From Cliona cf. orientalis (lineage: Eukaryota > Porifera > Demospongiae > Clionaida > Clionaidae): a stretch of DNA of 64,000 bases. This document shows, in pieces, positions 53,311-64,000 of this stretch (positions are counted from its first letter, which is position 1; each line of letters starts with the position of its first letter). Below the pieces are notes generated by a model. It did not search any database. It was not told the origin of the DNA and saw only the letters and a list, made by a program, of their open reading frames with translations. The position numbers and the translations under genes are program-made. The stretch spans positions 3,162,001-3,226,000 of the forward strand of contig OZ005707.1 in NCBI GenBank assembly GCA_963930775.1, in the 5' to 3' direction.

Positions 53311-55135
53311 TTATGACAATTGTTGACTAACAAGAGAGTTGGTACCTGTGGGAGTTCTTAAGCTCATTCGCTTCACCCATTCATAACTTATGACTAGAAC
53401 AGCACTAGTTGGGGCCGTGGATATAATTCTAGCACTGAGTCCCTTCTTCAGAAAACCGATACCTTCTTCATGCCACAACTTTCCGATCGTACCTGATATA
53501 GATTTTGTCACTTCAAGCTGCATAGGAAAACAACGTCATACAATTCATTAGTACTTTATGTGTAGTACATACAATACTGTGGTCTAGATCTGTGGTTAAC
53601 CAGGTGGGGATCCTAATTAGGCAGAGGTGGACAATGCATGCAGAAATTATGGCAGATAACCACCCAAGAATAGACTTAGATAGCCAGTGACTCTCTTATG
53701 CTTATACTGTATACGTGAAAATTTTCGCTGGATAAAAATTCCACCTTTATCAACAGAAAAATTTAAACAAAATTTTTTCGTGAATGTGGTAAAGGTTGCC
53801 TAATTCTCTATGTAATCTTTAACACTGGACAAAATAAAAATTGACAAAAATTTCTATGTACCGTAGATCTGGAAACTTTCGTATGATAAATATTTGTGTA
53901 AAAAAATTTTCGTAAGAACGACTCCTTACCGTATTAGCGTTAATAGTGCATGCTAATCTTCGTAAGATTAATTTCGTAGCCACCATCGACTACGAAAATA
54001 TTTTTACAATGATAATTTCCAGATTTACGGTATACAGTACAGTACTATTAGACAGTAACAGAGACAGGTGCCATTGCCCAACTCCCGACCTACAAAGCAC
54101 ACAACTGCATGTGCATGCAGATATATAAATTATATAGCTGTGGCTATAGCCACAGCTTCTGCATTTTTGATTGGAGGAAAGCTTGTTGCTATGTACAATA
54201 CACTTGCTCCCATTTGATAGACACTTTACTTAATAAGGGAATATCTCAGTTAAACCATCTCTGCTACCTAGGCTGCAAGACCTAAATTTAAATTAACACA
54301 AGCAAAGCTTGGTGGGAGCTCATCAGAGCAGGAGTGAGGATAAAATACAACCCACCTGATATCTTGTTCTTATGACATCCAGGGGATTGGTTAGTGTTGA
54401 GGCAGATAAACCGCTGGTCACACCACACAGTGCTTGAACAACTGGGATAGGCATCAGTTCAGTCATACCCCACTCAACACTCTTCTGATAAGCTCCAGTA
54501 TAAAACATCCACCATAAGGCACTGTTGGGAGCATACGTCATCAAACTAACGGAGTAGCCCTTATAAAACCCTCTCACTCCTCCCGTCTGAAATATTTCCC
54601 TGATGATGGGCACTGCTCCTCTCAATTTAACCTTTCTCTTCTCCTTTGGGATCACGTAGTCTACATTTTTTACCAAAATGTAACTGGACTGTGCCTTCTT
54701 TGGGGGTTTGAGCACCTGGCCCTGCATCATCATGATTTGTGAGACAATATCGATGGGGACTGTCACAGTTTGAGCTACCAGTGTTGCACTAGCTCCTCCT
54801 ATAAGTCCCTTTACTTCTGTCCTATAGCCGTGTAAGCAGCTCCGCATCAATTCGTACGTGGTAATGTACAACTGTCCAGATACCATGCCAAAGGCGCTGA
54901 CAATGAATCCCCTGTAGAGCCCACGGATACCTTCATGCTTCAGGACCTTCTTGAACGCATCAAATGTGCCCGTATAGATGGTGCTCTGATGTTGCATAAA
55001 GAGCCTGGTCTTAATTAGATTGAATGGGTAGATGAATCCACGAACGAACATAAACAAACTTGGGCCAATTACGTAGTAACGTCGTTTGTCCAGATCTTCC
55101 CATTCAATCATCTGCCCATTCTGTAGTTTTTCCAT
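53311..55135 (-). CDS. SLC25A44: Mitochondrial carrier SLC25A44-like (branched-chain amino acid carrier family)
   Basis: Two exons: 54356-55135 and 53311-53517; 328 residues (human 314). Three repeats of two helices are visible, with signature motifs YPFNLIKTRL, VPIDIVSQ and NPLDVIRTRYQ, each followed by an amphipathic GxxGLYRG-type stretch (GIRGLYRGF, GVRGFYKGY, GIGFLKKGLSARI). The N-terminus IEWEDLDKRRYYVIG matches SLC25A44 (IEWEHLDKKKFYV as I recall), which imports branched-chain amino acids across the inner mitochondrial membrane. The insert around 155-185 (rich in K/P) is where human also has a loop. The start ATG is the first in frame, 207 bp from the divergent PFDN1 start. Confidence 0.93.
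53518..54355 (-). other. SLC25A44 intron
   Basis: An 838-bp intron, AT-rich, with MITE-like sequence at 53700-53920 (GTGAAAATTTTCGC and related blocks) and the short element at 53929-54030. No gene seen. Confidence 0.5.
53929..54030. mobile_element. 102-bp TA-flanked MITE
   Basis: CCGTATTAGCGTTAATAGTG on the left and the complement of CCGTAAATCTGGAAATTAT on the right, TA outside both. An internal GATTAATTTCGTAGCC and CGACTACGAAAAT block is palindromic. Same family as 44364-44452. Confidence 0.6.
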
Positions 55136-55342
55136 CCTTCACCTGTGGCGTAGAGTCGCTTCAGAGGCTAGATCTCCGCGATGATCCAATCGTGGTTTCG
55201 TTGTTATGTATATGTGTGGCCGGGGGTGGGGCAAGCAGAAATCATGTGACTTTCACGAATAAGCCCCGCCCTCTCTGAGCTACCTGCACGTGTGTTAAGG
55301 TCTGGGTACCGGGTACGGGTCTGATCTGTGAGATTTGTGAAG
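55136..55342. promoter_or_regulatory. Bidirectional promoter region SLC25A44 / PFDN1
   Basis: Start codons face away across 207 bp. The spacer has CATGTGACTTTCACG, CGGGGGTGGGGC and CCCCGCCC (55263), a GC-box-like site, and tandem GGTACCGGGTACGGGT (55304). No TATA. Confidence 0.5.
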
Positions 55343-58300
55343 ATGTCAGCGGCAGCAGGCACTCTTGATGAAGAACTCAGAAAGGTACAAGAAACTTCTA
55401 ATCAACCATACGGCTTGGAGTCTCTCTTAATATCCGGTGTCACAGGCTAGAATGACTCCCAGGCTAGAGTGACTCCCCAGTCATTCTAACCTAAGGATGA
55501 AATGACTCCCTCCAGGAGGAAATGACTCCCCAGATAATTGGTATTTTGCAGTTGTCTTCGCATCCCTGCAGCTGAGCAGCTTCTCTGGACATGATACAAA
55601 AAGACTTAAGCCTCAGACTCCCCTAAATACGTTGCCATTGGCCTTTGCCTCTAAACCTGAGCCCCTCACTTTCGCTGAGCATCCCTCCCTGGAAATTTTT
55701 TTTTTTAAGTTTGATGTGCAAAGGTCAATGATCTCATGAACCTTGATTTTTAAGACCTGTCAAACAGCACCTAGCCAGGGTTTCATCAAGAAAAAAAATT
55801 TGGGAGAGAAGTGGGCATGGCAGTTTCATGCATCGTTTCCCCCCTCCCCCATTAACCATTAAGATGTGTTTTTGGATGTCACTGAGGTATTACATGATTT
55901 CACCTAGTGCTCTTAAATAATAAATTAATATATTTCTGATCACTTGCACTGCAGTGCCAAAAAAAAAACAAAAAAAAACGCTCCCCTCCCCCACTAGCTA
56001 CCTCTCTCTCTTTATCTCTCTCTATCCTTTCCCTTTTTTCTTCTTTCTCTCTTCCTTTTGGGGGGAGCTTCCACCACTGAATGAAACCCTGCTATCTATG
56101 AAACGCACTGCAAAATTTACTATAAAGATTTTGAAGAAGTAAAAAAAATCATCGCAGTCAAGAATGCAAGGTACCCAGAGAACCTTTACATCGGAGAAAA
56201 AGCAAATTTTCAACGTGAAGTGTGCATTTGTTAGTGCCCAGATACTCTGAAACACATGGTGGCCTGTGATGGCTGTGATCACTGCATTGTTCCATGGCCA
56301 CCTTGCATGTATCAACGTGCACCACAGAGTGATTGGTATAATATTGTTCAAATTGTAAAGAACATGAGTATAGCTACATGACATTAGTCTAGTGACAGAC
56401 AATAATAATAGTTACATCAATTTTGTAGGGGAGTCATTTTATCCTGGAGGGAGTCATTTATTCCTTAGGTAGAAATGACTGGGGATTCGTTTCTACCTAG
56501 GTTAAAATGAAGGGGGGTCATTTGAGCCTAGGCTAGAATGACTGGGGAGTCATTTTGAGGGGGAATCATTTCCACCTATGACACCGGAACACTCGTATGA
56601 TCAGGCAGTGGCCTAATTAGATTTTTTCAAAGCTAAGGTAAACGGTCGTCAGCGTAATTTGTGGGCCCGCATTTTCGGCACAGCATTTTTTCTTTTCCAT
56701 TTTGCCTTCCACTAGCTGCTATTTGGCCCAGTATTTTCCTCCCATTTTGCCCTGGTCCAGGTGGCGCACTGGCATGTTGTAATTAGAACGAAAGTGTGGC
56801 TTCCAGTACTCATTTGGTACTACCATATTTACTGTAATTTAAGCACCAGGAAAAAATAATTCTGACCTCGCTTGGCGCTTACATTTGAGCATTAAAAACT
56901 CAGTTCGATGGCGAATGGCGTTTATATTAGAGTGGCGCTTAGTAATAACAGCTAGTGGCGTGTGGTACATAGTACCGAATTGTAATTACTAAGTGCCACC
57001 TAAAAATAATTCCGTCAATGTTTGGCGCTATATTTAGAAGGGAAAAACAACCATAAATGGCCAGACGGCGCTTATATTACAGTGGCGCCTAAATTACAGT
57101 AAGTACGGTATCATAGATAATTAAGACAGCAGTTATGCAGTCTTAATTATCTATGGTACTATCGAGCTATTATCAATTGTATGTATACCTATATTGCTCT
57201 AATTAGAATGCGTCTGGAAAATATAATTAGCATGGCCACATGGTGCATACATACAGCGTGAAAATTAGGATTCTGACGTGACGTAGGCGGCGTGTACGCG
57301 TTCACTAGAGAGGTGCCTTAATTAGAATGTGTACAGTATGTACCATACCCATGGGGGAGGGGGTGAAGGACTATTCTCACGGTTTATAACAGCAGCAGCC
57401 CATCTCTCCTTGTCAGTGAGAGGAAATTGAAATGATCACAGTGCTTCATTTTGGATTTTGAGATGAAGAAAAATGGGTATGGATAAAATTATACTATTTA
57501 GGTAACCATGCCCATTCTAACTGGCAGGAAAGAGTGTAGAGATGCACTCTTTCCTGCCTGAAAAATGGAGGCAGGCATAGTCTAAATTTAGTGTGGGGGT
57601 ACACTTGGACCTTGCCTCTGTTTTTCAGGCAAGAAAGAGTGTGGGGGTACACTCTTTCCTGCCTACTATATTCAGGCGACAAAGAGTGCAGGGGTACGCT
57701 CTTTCCTGCCCATAGTTAAATTAAAGGGGCAAAAAAGAGTGTAGGGGGAAAATGGGCTTTTCATTATAAGCAAATATCCTCTGTTGAGGAGCAAATTATG
57801 AAATGACCCCCCCCCCCCCACCAAGAATAATTAATTTGGACAGTTTAACCCCTTAGGATCAATCTAAAATACCCTCTGGAAATTGACAAGTGGTTGTTTA
57901 ACCCCTCTGGAACCTGTATAGGGAACCTTTTTAATAGAAAATACCCCTCAAGATCACCAAAAGAGGCCCATAAGAACCAATTAAATTACCAAAAGGACCC
58001 TCAAGAAATTCATTAAAATTATTGTTCAAAAAAGCCCCTTCAGGATGTAATTATCACTCTGGTGTATAACTATTAAATGGAAGAGCCCAATAGCTGATTT
58101 TGTACTAACCAGATAAGCCACAACATGATAATTTTATGAATAGTTTCCCCTAATAGGTGTGGTACAGACTTCTGCACAGACGGCTAGTGTGAACCATTAA
58201 TATTCTTTCATGCATCAATCATGAAAATGAAAATAATATTATTAGAGTAGATGACCACACCTACACAGGGTTTCATACGGGATTTTGTTAGGGGGGAATG

Positions 58301-59216
58301 ATGTGTTGGCACATGGGATCTGGGGGTACGTCCACCCTGGAAAAAAAATTAAAGGCATTGTGCCTCGGTGTAAGGTTAGTAGCATCACACCTGATATAAC
58401 CTGTGCCTATCAGTTTGAAATCTAGCTGCCATTTTACAGTCAACGATTATAGTTCATGGTGGCAGAATGCAATCACAAGAAAAATGGGGAGCTGAAAGGT
58501 CTTCAGCCAGTAGTAGAAGGTACGAGGTACATCTGTGGGAAAGTGTAATCCTGTACTCCCTCCTTCCTGAACATAGTAGGCAGGAAAGAGTGATTGTTAG
58601 TATGTGGATAGTCATCCGAATAGTATAAAAAGCATACACATGTATGGAGAAGACGTACTGTAGCGCTATAGACTGATTTCTCAAATGGTACTAGATCACG
58701 ATTAAGACAAGTGTTATAAATGCAGAATGTGCATGTACTCCTAAAATCTCCCACTTGTGGGTATATATAAAAGTGAAATTATTAGTGTTGCATTCCTCAT
58801 GTAATTAATTTTAGGCACTATCTGAACTGCAAGAAAAGAAGTTGGAACTGAATCAGAAAGTGAAAGTGTCAGAAAGTCAGATCACAAGTCTTAAGAGAGA
58901 TATCGCAAAGTCACAGCTCACTGACAAAGAACTGTCCGAGCTACCCAGTGGAACAAATGTATACAAACCTGTCGGAAGAATGTAGGTCATTCTTGCATGG
59001 TTAGGGAGAGAGGTGGGTATATATATGTGGATGAATATTCTATTCTGTAGATTTATTTTGGAGTCTATTGATGAAATTCACAAATATCTTCAACTGAAAG
59101 AGACTGAAGGACAGGAAAAGATTAAATCTATTGAAGAGAAGGTGACTTACTGGAAGAAAAGTGTTCAAGAGAGTGAAGAAAATATTAGAGACATGTTATC
59201 AAGGAGAGCCAAGTGA
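55343..59216 (+). CDS. PFDN1: Prefoldin subunit 1
   Basis: Three exons: 55343-55384, 58815-58981, 59051-59216; 124 residues (human 122). Prefoldin is the hexameric cytosolic chaperone that hands unfolded actin and tubulin to CCT; PFDN1 is a beta-type subunit. The protein shows two long coiled-coil helices (LDEELRKALSELQEKK ... and EKIKSIEEKVTYWKKSVQE) flanking a beta hairpin with NVYKPVGRIFIL, matching NMYEGVGRMFIL in human as I recall it. It ends ENIRDMLSRRAK. Most of the 3.9 kb is intron 1 (3.4 kb), filled with mobile sequence. Confidence 0.95.
55434..56587. mobile_element. 1.15-kb inverted-repeat element in PFDN1 intron 1
   Basis: The ends CCGGTGTCACAGG and complement of CCGGTGTCATAGG are inverted. 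Subterminal GGCTAGAATGACTCCC-like units recur three to four times at each end (55442-55540 and 56425-56575). The interior has a C/T-rich run and a decayed PHD-finger-like segment at 56235-56367. Target duplication not found. Class unknown. Confidence 0.65.
56235..56367 (+). pseudogene. Decayed PHD-finger-like coding relic
   Basis: In one frame: CPDTLKHMVACDGCDHC, then CIVPWPPC, then QSDWYNIV. The spacing C-x2-C with MVACDGC before and a WY pair near the end is that of a PHD finger, but the final cysteines are gone (WYN instead of WYC) and the first CxC is broken by a frame change. It lies inside the 55434-56587 element, so it may have come from the element's autonomous partner. Confidence 0.4.
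56823..57108. mobile_element. TA-flanked MITE with TTACTGTAATTTA ends, 286 bp
   Basis: CCATATTTACTGTAATTTAA on the left, complement of CCGTACTTACTGTAATTTAG on the right, TA at both sides. GGCGCTTATATTA-type units recur inside in both directions. Confidence 0.7.
57112..57157. repeat. Perfect small palindrome
   Basis: ATAGATAATTAAGAC and GTCTTAATTATCTAT flank a 12-base loop, starting directly at the end of the 56823 MITE. Possibly a target site or a tiny foldback. Confidence 0.7.
57519..57740. repeat. Array of GGCAGGAAAGAGTG hairpins
   Basis: The block GGCAGGAAAGAGTG and its complement CACTCTTTCCTGCC alternate at least seven times, making successive hairpins at 57522-57557, 57628-57664 and 57673-57711. 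A single GGCAGGAAAGAGTG recurs at 58578. It lies in PFDN1 intron 1; function unknown. Confidence 0.7.
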
Positions 59217-59524
59217 TTATACACTTTCATTAGTGCATGTATGTATAATACTACCAAGTCAAAAGTCATTAATGTTGGCGTAGCTGCGGTAGACTATACC
59301 ATATCATGCAATAATAGCTGACTGATTAAAAATTATATCTGCATGCGTTTTCAGTACACTCCCTGGGCAGTAGCCCCCCATGCCTTTATGATCAGTATCC
59401 ACCTGTGCCGTAAATTTCTCCTGGGGAGGACCCTTATTACTATGCTACTCACAATATGAGTGTCAATTTATGGTCTTTCTTAGCAAGCTGTAGGAGTGTA
59501 GATTTGAAGATGGAACATAAAACA
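59217..59524. other. Convergent spacer between PFDN1 and TAPT1
   Basis: This 308-bp spacer must hold both 3' UTRs. I see no AATAAA on the plus strand close to the PFDN1 stop, and no gene or repeat. Confidence 0.4.
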
Positions 59525-62500
59525 CTATACAATGCGATTGCTACACAGAGTGAAACGTTCAATGTCTGACAGTGACTTAGTTGCCCTTGGTTTAGCTCTA
59601 CCAATCTCTTTGGTGATAGTTTGTTGGCTTTGACTGACACTTGGCTCAGAGGCTGTCCCCACCACATGTACATCAGCTGTACCAGAAGATCTGCTTCTAT
59701 TATGCGTAGTCTCTGAGATTGAACGCTTCACTTTCTGCTCTCCCTGACTAGCTTCACTCCTGGTAACCTGGTTTATGTATTGGTACTCGGAAGCTTTGCC
59801 CATGAGAATAATTCCTATCAAGACCTTCAGAGCTGTAAGACTGAATAATAGTGGATAAGACAACAAGAGTGACCTAGTCTTATAAGCCAGCCCCTGCTAT
59901 TTGCATTGAAGGGACTGGCTTGTGAGACTAAGAGTAGCTAACCATGTGCCACCGGCCATCATACTTACCACAAAAATGTCACAATCAGGAAAAGAACTCC
60001 ACTAGTTCCTGGGAACTTTATCGACTGACTTAAGCTCTTCCATACCTACATTACAGAACACGATAATCATGTACTGTTGTATATACTTGTGATAGATCCC
60101 AGCCCCTTTTGGGGGGGGGGGGGCTTGTACAATGATATTAATTAATATAACACTGTGCATATTTCAAGTCATGTACCATTTATGATCTGCTGGCCTACGT
60201 CCCCAGACCCCACCCTTCATCATGCATGCAGTGGGTGGGGTTTGGGGACGAGGCAAAGCACATTGCATGGCCCATTCTTCTCCTCCCTCGAAAAATTTGA
60301 GGGGCTATAATATTATGACTGTACTCTAGGAATATTGGTGCTGGTATATACTATAGACATAGAGATAGAATAGCAAGGTTCGATAATCAAATAAAAAAAA
60401 TGGACCAACAGAAATTGAGAGCATGACAAATTTAGCGTGCATTAAAATTTGGTACCTACCAAGCAACCAAGTGGCAGAGGAATGAACCCCATTCGCCGTG
60501 ATACCAAATCACAGTGATCTGCTTTAGCCTGGATGGGTAACAGGAATAGTGCCATCATATCATTGCATCAAATCTTATCCTTACATTGCCATGACGACTT
60601 GTCACAAGGTCTTTGGACAAAATAGCTCTGTACTTCCTATACACATCGGGACTGATATCATTGAACTTGGTTATGAAGGCATGCTTTATCCAGTCCACAA
60701 CCATCTCGGATATCAGCACCAACACAAATATTGGCAACACTGGAGCAATGTATTCTGTAATGATAAGAAAAGTATAATATTTATATTAGCCACTGATTGA
60801 CAACGCACCCTGGCTTCTCCGAGCCCTCTACATAGACTTTACAATAGAGCCTATCCTCATTTATCATCAATACAACTTTACTATAGGATGCGCCCTAGTT
60901 CATATGGGGGTATTTGAGCGAAATTCGTCAGTGGATGTAAGTAAGTTATATTAGTCTGTGGTAACATCATTTCATACCCGCATTCCAGTTGAACTGCTTC
61001 AGGTTGCCAATCAGCACAGTTCCCAGCAGAACAACATAATGAAATCTCTCTCTTATATCTGTTAAATCATTGCAGCAATAATATTATCAGTTATCACACC
61101 CTAATTATAATCTCACCACTGCAAGCCATTTGAAACAAGTTGTTGGTTTCAAACTTTTTAAACACACTGCCCTTCAGTTCAACAAAGTTGTTGGACACCA
61201 TGATGGTAATGAGTACGTTGTTGTAGGAATTGATGGCAACACTCAGAGAAGTGGCTTGAACTAGGAGGAGCAGTGTGTGGATAACTAGCAAGTGGTCAAG
61301 GTCAATCGTTTACAGGTTTAGATACGACTGAAAAAATTACTGTAAATTATTATACTGTGGGTAGGATACACACATAGAGAACAGCAGCCACAAAATAGAA
61401 TAGAGTTTGGAGGTGTGCAGTCCTGTGGTGCTTTTTCTCAGTAGCCAACCAAAATAAACTGTCCAGAGTGTCTTGACCAATTGAAGCCAGCAAGCGGTCA
61501 AAGATCTGAGTGGCATGCATAGCAAGTATAATACAATCACACGCATTAAATTTTGAGAGGCTTGGAATTACATGTAATTAAACAATCAAAACATTTAATG
61601 TAAGGAGTGAGATAATTATAACTAGCTTACGTACATCAAGCATATTGTAGATGACATAGAGCTTGATAACTGACTGTGCTCGGATCATATGATACAAAGC
61701 AGAAGTATCCACAAAGCTCATTACAAGGAAACAGAGCGACAATATAGCAGCTGTGCTGTGCAAGGGAGAACACATTGACCATAGCTTACACAACATAATA
61801 CATTCAGAATGATATAATATAGCTTATCATGCCTCGTGCCCTACTGGCCTTCGGTATAGTATATCGTATAATAGCTACTAGCTGTTAGCTATCCATACCT
61901 CAGTGAATAACTTACAAGTACACTGTAGGATTGGTTTTATGGGATACTATAGTTTACTGATTGCATTTACACTAATTGCGAATCCAATAATCTCGTTGAT
62001 CCTGTACTATTATTGTGTAATAATATGACAGGCAAGTTAACCTTTCATTTTGTAATAATACAAACATGGCCTCCATCTATATGTACATGTACCTATGATC
62101 ACTCATTCAAACAAGTGCGTCCACCACCCTTGATAAAGAAATCAATGATTATGTACCGTATATATAGCCAGAAAAAAATTTGGCGGGAATTTATTTGGCG
62201 GATTGGCCTCAACCAGCGAGAACAAAATTATTAATTTGGCGGATGGCCGAGTTCGGTTTAGCCACGCCCCGAATCTGCCACATGTGCATGTGCGCTTGAG
62301 ATCATTGAGGGGAGTGACTTGTTAGATCAGTCCAGTTCAATTGAGCAAATTGTATGGAGCACTGCATACAGAGGCATCATAGTATTTGGACTCCACCAGT
62401 GAGAGAATATCCTGCACTAAAAGAGAAATAGAAACGAGCCTTGAAGGATCGGTACGCGGTAGAAGTGATTCAAGCGAGTGATACCGGGTACAGAGTTAAT

Positions 62501-63304
62501 ACCACTGATTTGCTTTGTCGTCTTTGCGTGCGCAAAATATAGGAATCACTTAAAATTGGTGGATTTTAATTTGGCAGCTGGCTGGCTGATCTGCCAAACC
62601 ACCAAATTTTCCGGCTATACGGTATGACTTGCTCACCTCGAATGATATCAATAAGTTGAGCGTGATCAAGAATCTTCTGCCTGGAAGTATTTTCGTAATA
62701 GGAAATAATAATACTGTAGTTAGGTATGTCCAATATCATGAAATTAATCGGTAATAAACATCATAACAATAATAATATTATTACCTTGAGCAAGTGAACA
62801 CTTTCCAGAGGAATCTGACACCAGAGAGAACCAACCGAACAGGGAGAAACGTCACAAGAAACAAAAAGGCATTCAAACATATGAAGAACCCAAACACCAT
62901 TAGCTGTGGATTAAATAGGCCAGATAATACAGTTTTGTACTTCACAGATGGGCACTTTCTAGCACTAGAGTGCTGAATCTTGAAAAAATTAGAAATAATC
63001 AGTCTTAGCATGTAGTGGTATGAATTGAGCATTAGCTTTACCTACCCAGAAGAATTCAATTATTGAACCCCTTGAAAATTCCCACTATGCGGTGAGAGTA
63101 ATACAGATTTGCAAGTATCACATACCACACACAGGAATATGGCCTTCCTTCAGTACATATTATCTAGACTTACTTTCTCTAGTTCACGCGGTGTTTTCAT
63201 AAATGTACTAACTCGCCGCTGCTTTTCTGAGTACATCTGCTCATCTTCCTCCAAGAGATAGCCATGGCTTACTTCTGCCAAGATGTAACTGATAAAGGAC
63301 AGAC
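59525..63304 (-). CDS. TAPT1: TAPT1 multi-pass membrane protein, 3' part (5' exons outside window)
   Basis: Eleven exons in gene order: 63174-63304, 62785-62903, 62637-62680, 61635-61750, 61370-61505, 61117-61284, 60978-61058, 60585-60754, 60460-60528, 59969-60045, 59525-59873; 485 residues. TAPT1 is a conserved ER/centrosome-linked membrane protein required for skeletal and cilia development in vertebrates and related to yeast Emp65. Diagnostic stretches: MKTPRELEKLMVFGFF, IRAQSVIKLYVIYNMLD, IGQDTLDSLFWLATE, SNNFVELKGSVFKKFE and NNLFQM, KHAFITKFNDISPDVY, SRRMGFIPLPL, and C-terminal SLSDIERFTLCSNRI. At least six hydrophobic helices are visible. The first visible exon begins in phase with an upstream exon not in the window. 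No such exon is recognisable in 63305-64000. Confidence 0.94.
60192..60254. repeat. Hairpin with CGTCCCCAGACCCCACCC arms
   Basis: GTCCCCAGACCCCACCC and its near complement GGGTGGGGTTTGGGGAC pair across about 20 bases, with a G-run (60111-60123) just upstream, in a TAPT1 intron. The edges resemble the CCTTGTCCCC foldback family. Confidence 0.6.
62156..62622. mobile_element. TA-flanked MITE with GGCGG/AATTTGG ends, 467 bp
   Basis: CCGTATATATAGCCAGAAAA on the left and the complement of CCGTATAGCCGGAAAATTTG on the right, with TA outside both. The motif AATTTGGCGG recurs inside. It lies in a TAPT1 intron and ends 14 bp before the exon at 62637-62680. Confidence 0.75.
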
Positions 63305-63604
63305 CTGCATGTGGACATGTACATGTATTACGAATGGAAGTCAATTTTGCCAACGTAACAGTAATGGTATAATGATCTTATTCTATCCTCATCCCCAGCT
63401 GATGCAATGGTTCATAACACATAGTGGCAGCAGCAGGGTGGTAACCAGGTCAGTGTCTTTTCTAGCGAATATGCATCGTTGTTTGCTGATAGTAACAGTA
63501 CTAGTGGGGTTATAATAAAGGTAGTCAACAGCATGCTCTCCAACTCCTGATTTTTGTTTCAAAATTTACTGTTGTCCCGCTTTTCCTCCGCTTTTTTTAC
63601 AGTG
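63305..63604. other. TAPT1 intron without recognisable features
   Basis: No exon matching the missing TAPT1 N-terminus is seen here. GTGGACATGTACATG (about 63311) is palindromic. Nothing else stands out. Confidence 0.4.
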
Positions 63605-63773
63605 TTTGAGTTTTCATGACTGGCATAGACACGTACACCCACTCTTTAGCATAGTTGTATGCTGATGCAACTGTGCATGCTCAAGCTCAGTGTTGGAAAG
63701 GATTGTCAAGGCATAAAACAGCTCTTCCACGAGTGTTGCAGCGCGCAGGGTATGTGTTCTACAGAGCTCTAGT
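63605..63773 (+). repeat. Repeat family A, right half, second subfamily
   Basis: Matches the right half of the 18.8-kb copy (GCATGCTCAAGCTCAGTGTT, AAAGGATTGTCAAG) and ends GGGTATGTGTTCTACAGAG plus CTAG. Confidence 0.6.
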
Positions 63774-63804
63774 TTGTACATGCATGTATATACTGGTAGA
63801 TAAA

Positions 63805-64000
63805 CCACATGTACAGGTATGCCGAACAGAAAATGCACAATTTGTAGCACCAGTAAGCCTTTTTGAGCAATTCAAAGCGCGTACAAACCAGTTTTTCACC
63901 GATATCTATCGATTGGTTGTGCTTACAGCACGCACAAACATCTAGAACTCGAGATTTGGCGATTTTTATGCCAACGACAACAACAATAACAACGACAGAT
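63805..64000 (-). repeat. Repeat family A, antisense, runs off the window
   Basis: ATGCACAATTTGTAGCACCA, CCAGTTTTTCACCGATATC and the GCCAACGACAACAACAAT simple repeat match the 18.8-kb copy in reverse. The GC palindrome would lie beyond 64000. Confidence 0.6.

Noticed and set aside
56022..56402. 126-codon minus ORF in PFDN1 intron 1
   Set aside because: It is antisense to the PHD-like relic and the C/T-rich run within the mobile element; no domain of its own.
57519..57740. CRISPR array
   Set aside because: The repeated block alternates in orientation and spacing, there are no regular unique spacers, and the host is an animal.

Overview
The window is a stretch of animal nuclear genome with twelve intron-rich protein-coding genes. 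Nearly every bend in the ORF pattern is explained by joining short exons at GT-AG sites. The gene set (MELK, a DOK/IRS-type adaptor, MGAT1, SECISBP2, TAPT1) is metazoan. The compact spacing, short introns, divergence from vertebrate homologues and heavy load of small DNA repeats suggest an early-branching animal, most likely a sponge. That is inference; no sequence here names the species.

Layout, left to right: end of a Rab-family GTPase (+, 1-1284); PSMC1/Rpt2 proteasome ATPase (-, 1830-13415); MELK kinase (-, 14004-22001); a large PH+PTB adaptor of DOK/IRS type (+, 23154-33271); YIPF3 (+, 33658-37577); UBA3 (-, 37430-40904); PSAT1 (+, 41151-44054); MGAT1 (-, 44163-48668); SECISBP2 (+, 48889-53171); SLC25A44 (-, 53311-55135); PFDN1 (+, 55343-59216); and the 3' part of TAPT1 (-, 59525-63304, 5' exons beyond the window). 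Exon phases add up for every model, and the protein lengths are close to the human ones I remember.

The right half alternates strand gene by gene. It has head-to-head pairs sharing about 200-250 bp (UBA3/PSAT1, MGAT1/SECISBP2, SLC25A44/PFDN1) and tail-to-tail pairs 100-300 bp apart. YIPF3 and UBA3 overlap tail to tail, so that 98 bp appear to code on both strands. The genes do not form one pathway; they are housekeeping functions (proteasome, neddylation, serine and selenoprotein synthesis, glycosylation, chaperone, mitochondrial carrier) plus signalling genes.

Introns carry the accessory content. There is a high-copy family with a GC-rich palindrome at one end and a CTAG end at the other. 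There are many small elements with CCRTA-type inverted ends at TA target sites, two of them nested in copies of the first family. There are also hairpin (foldback) elements, a 1.15-kb inverted-repeat element with a decayed PHD-finger relic, G/C homopolymers and a (CA)n tract that supplies a splice donor. The observations I rate highest are the antisense coding overlap, tandem PAM2-like motifs at the SECISBP2 C-terminus, the microsatellite splice donor and an X-box/CCAAT/CRE/TATA cluster inside PSMC1 intron 1.
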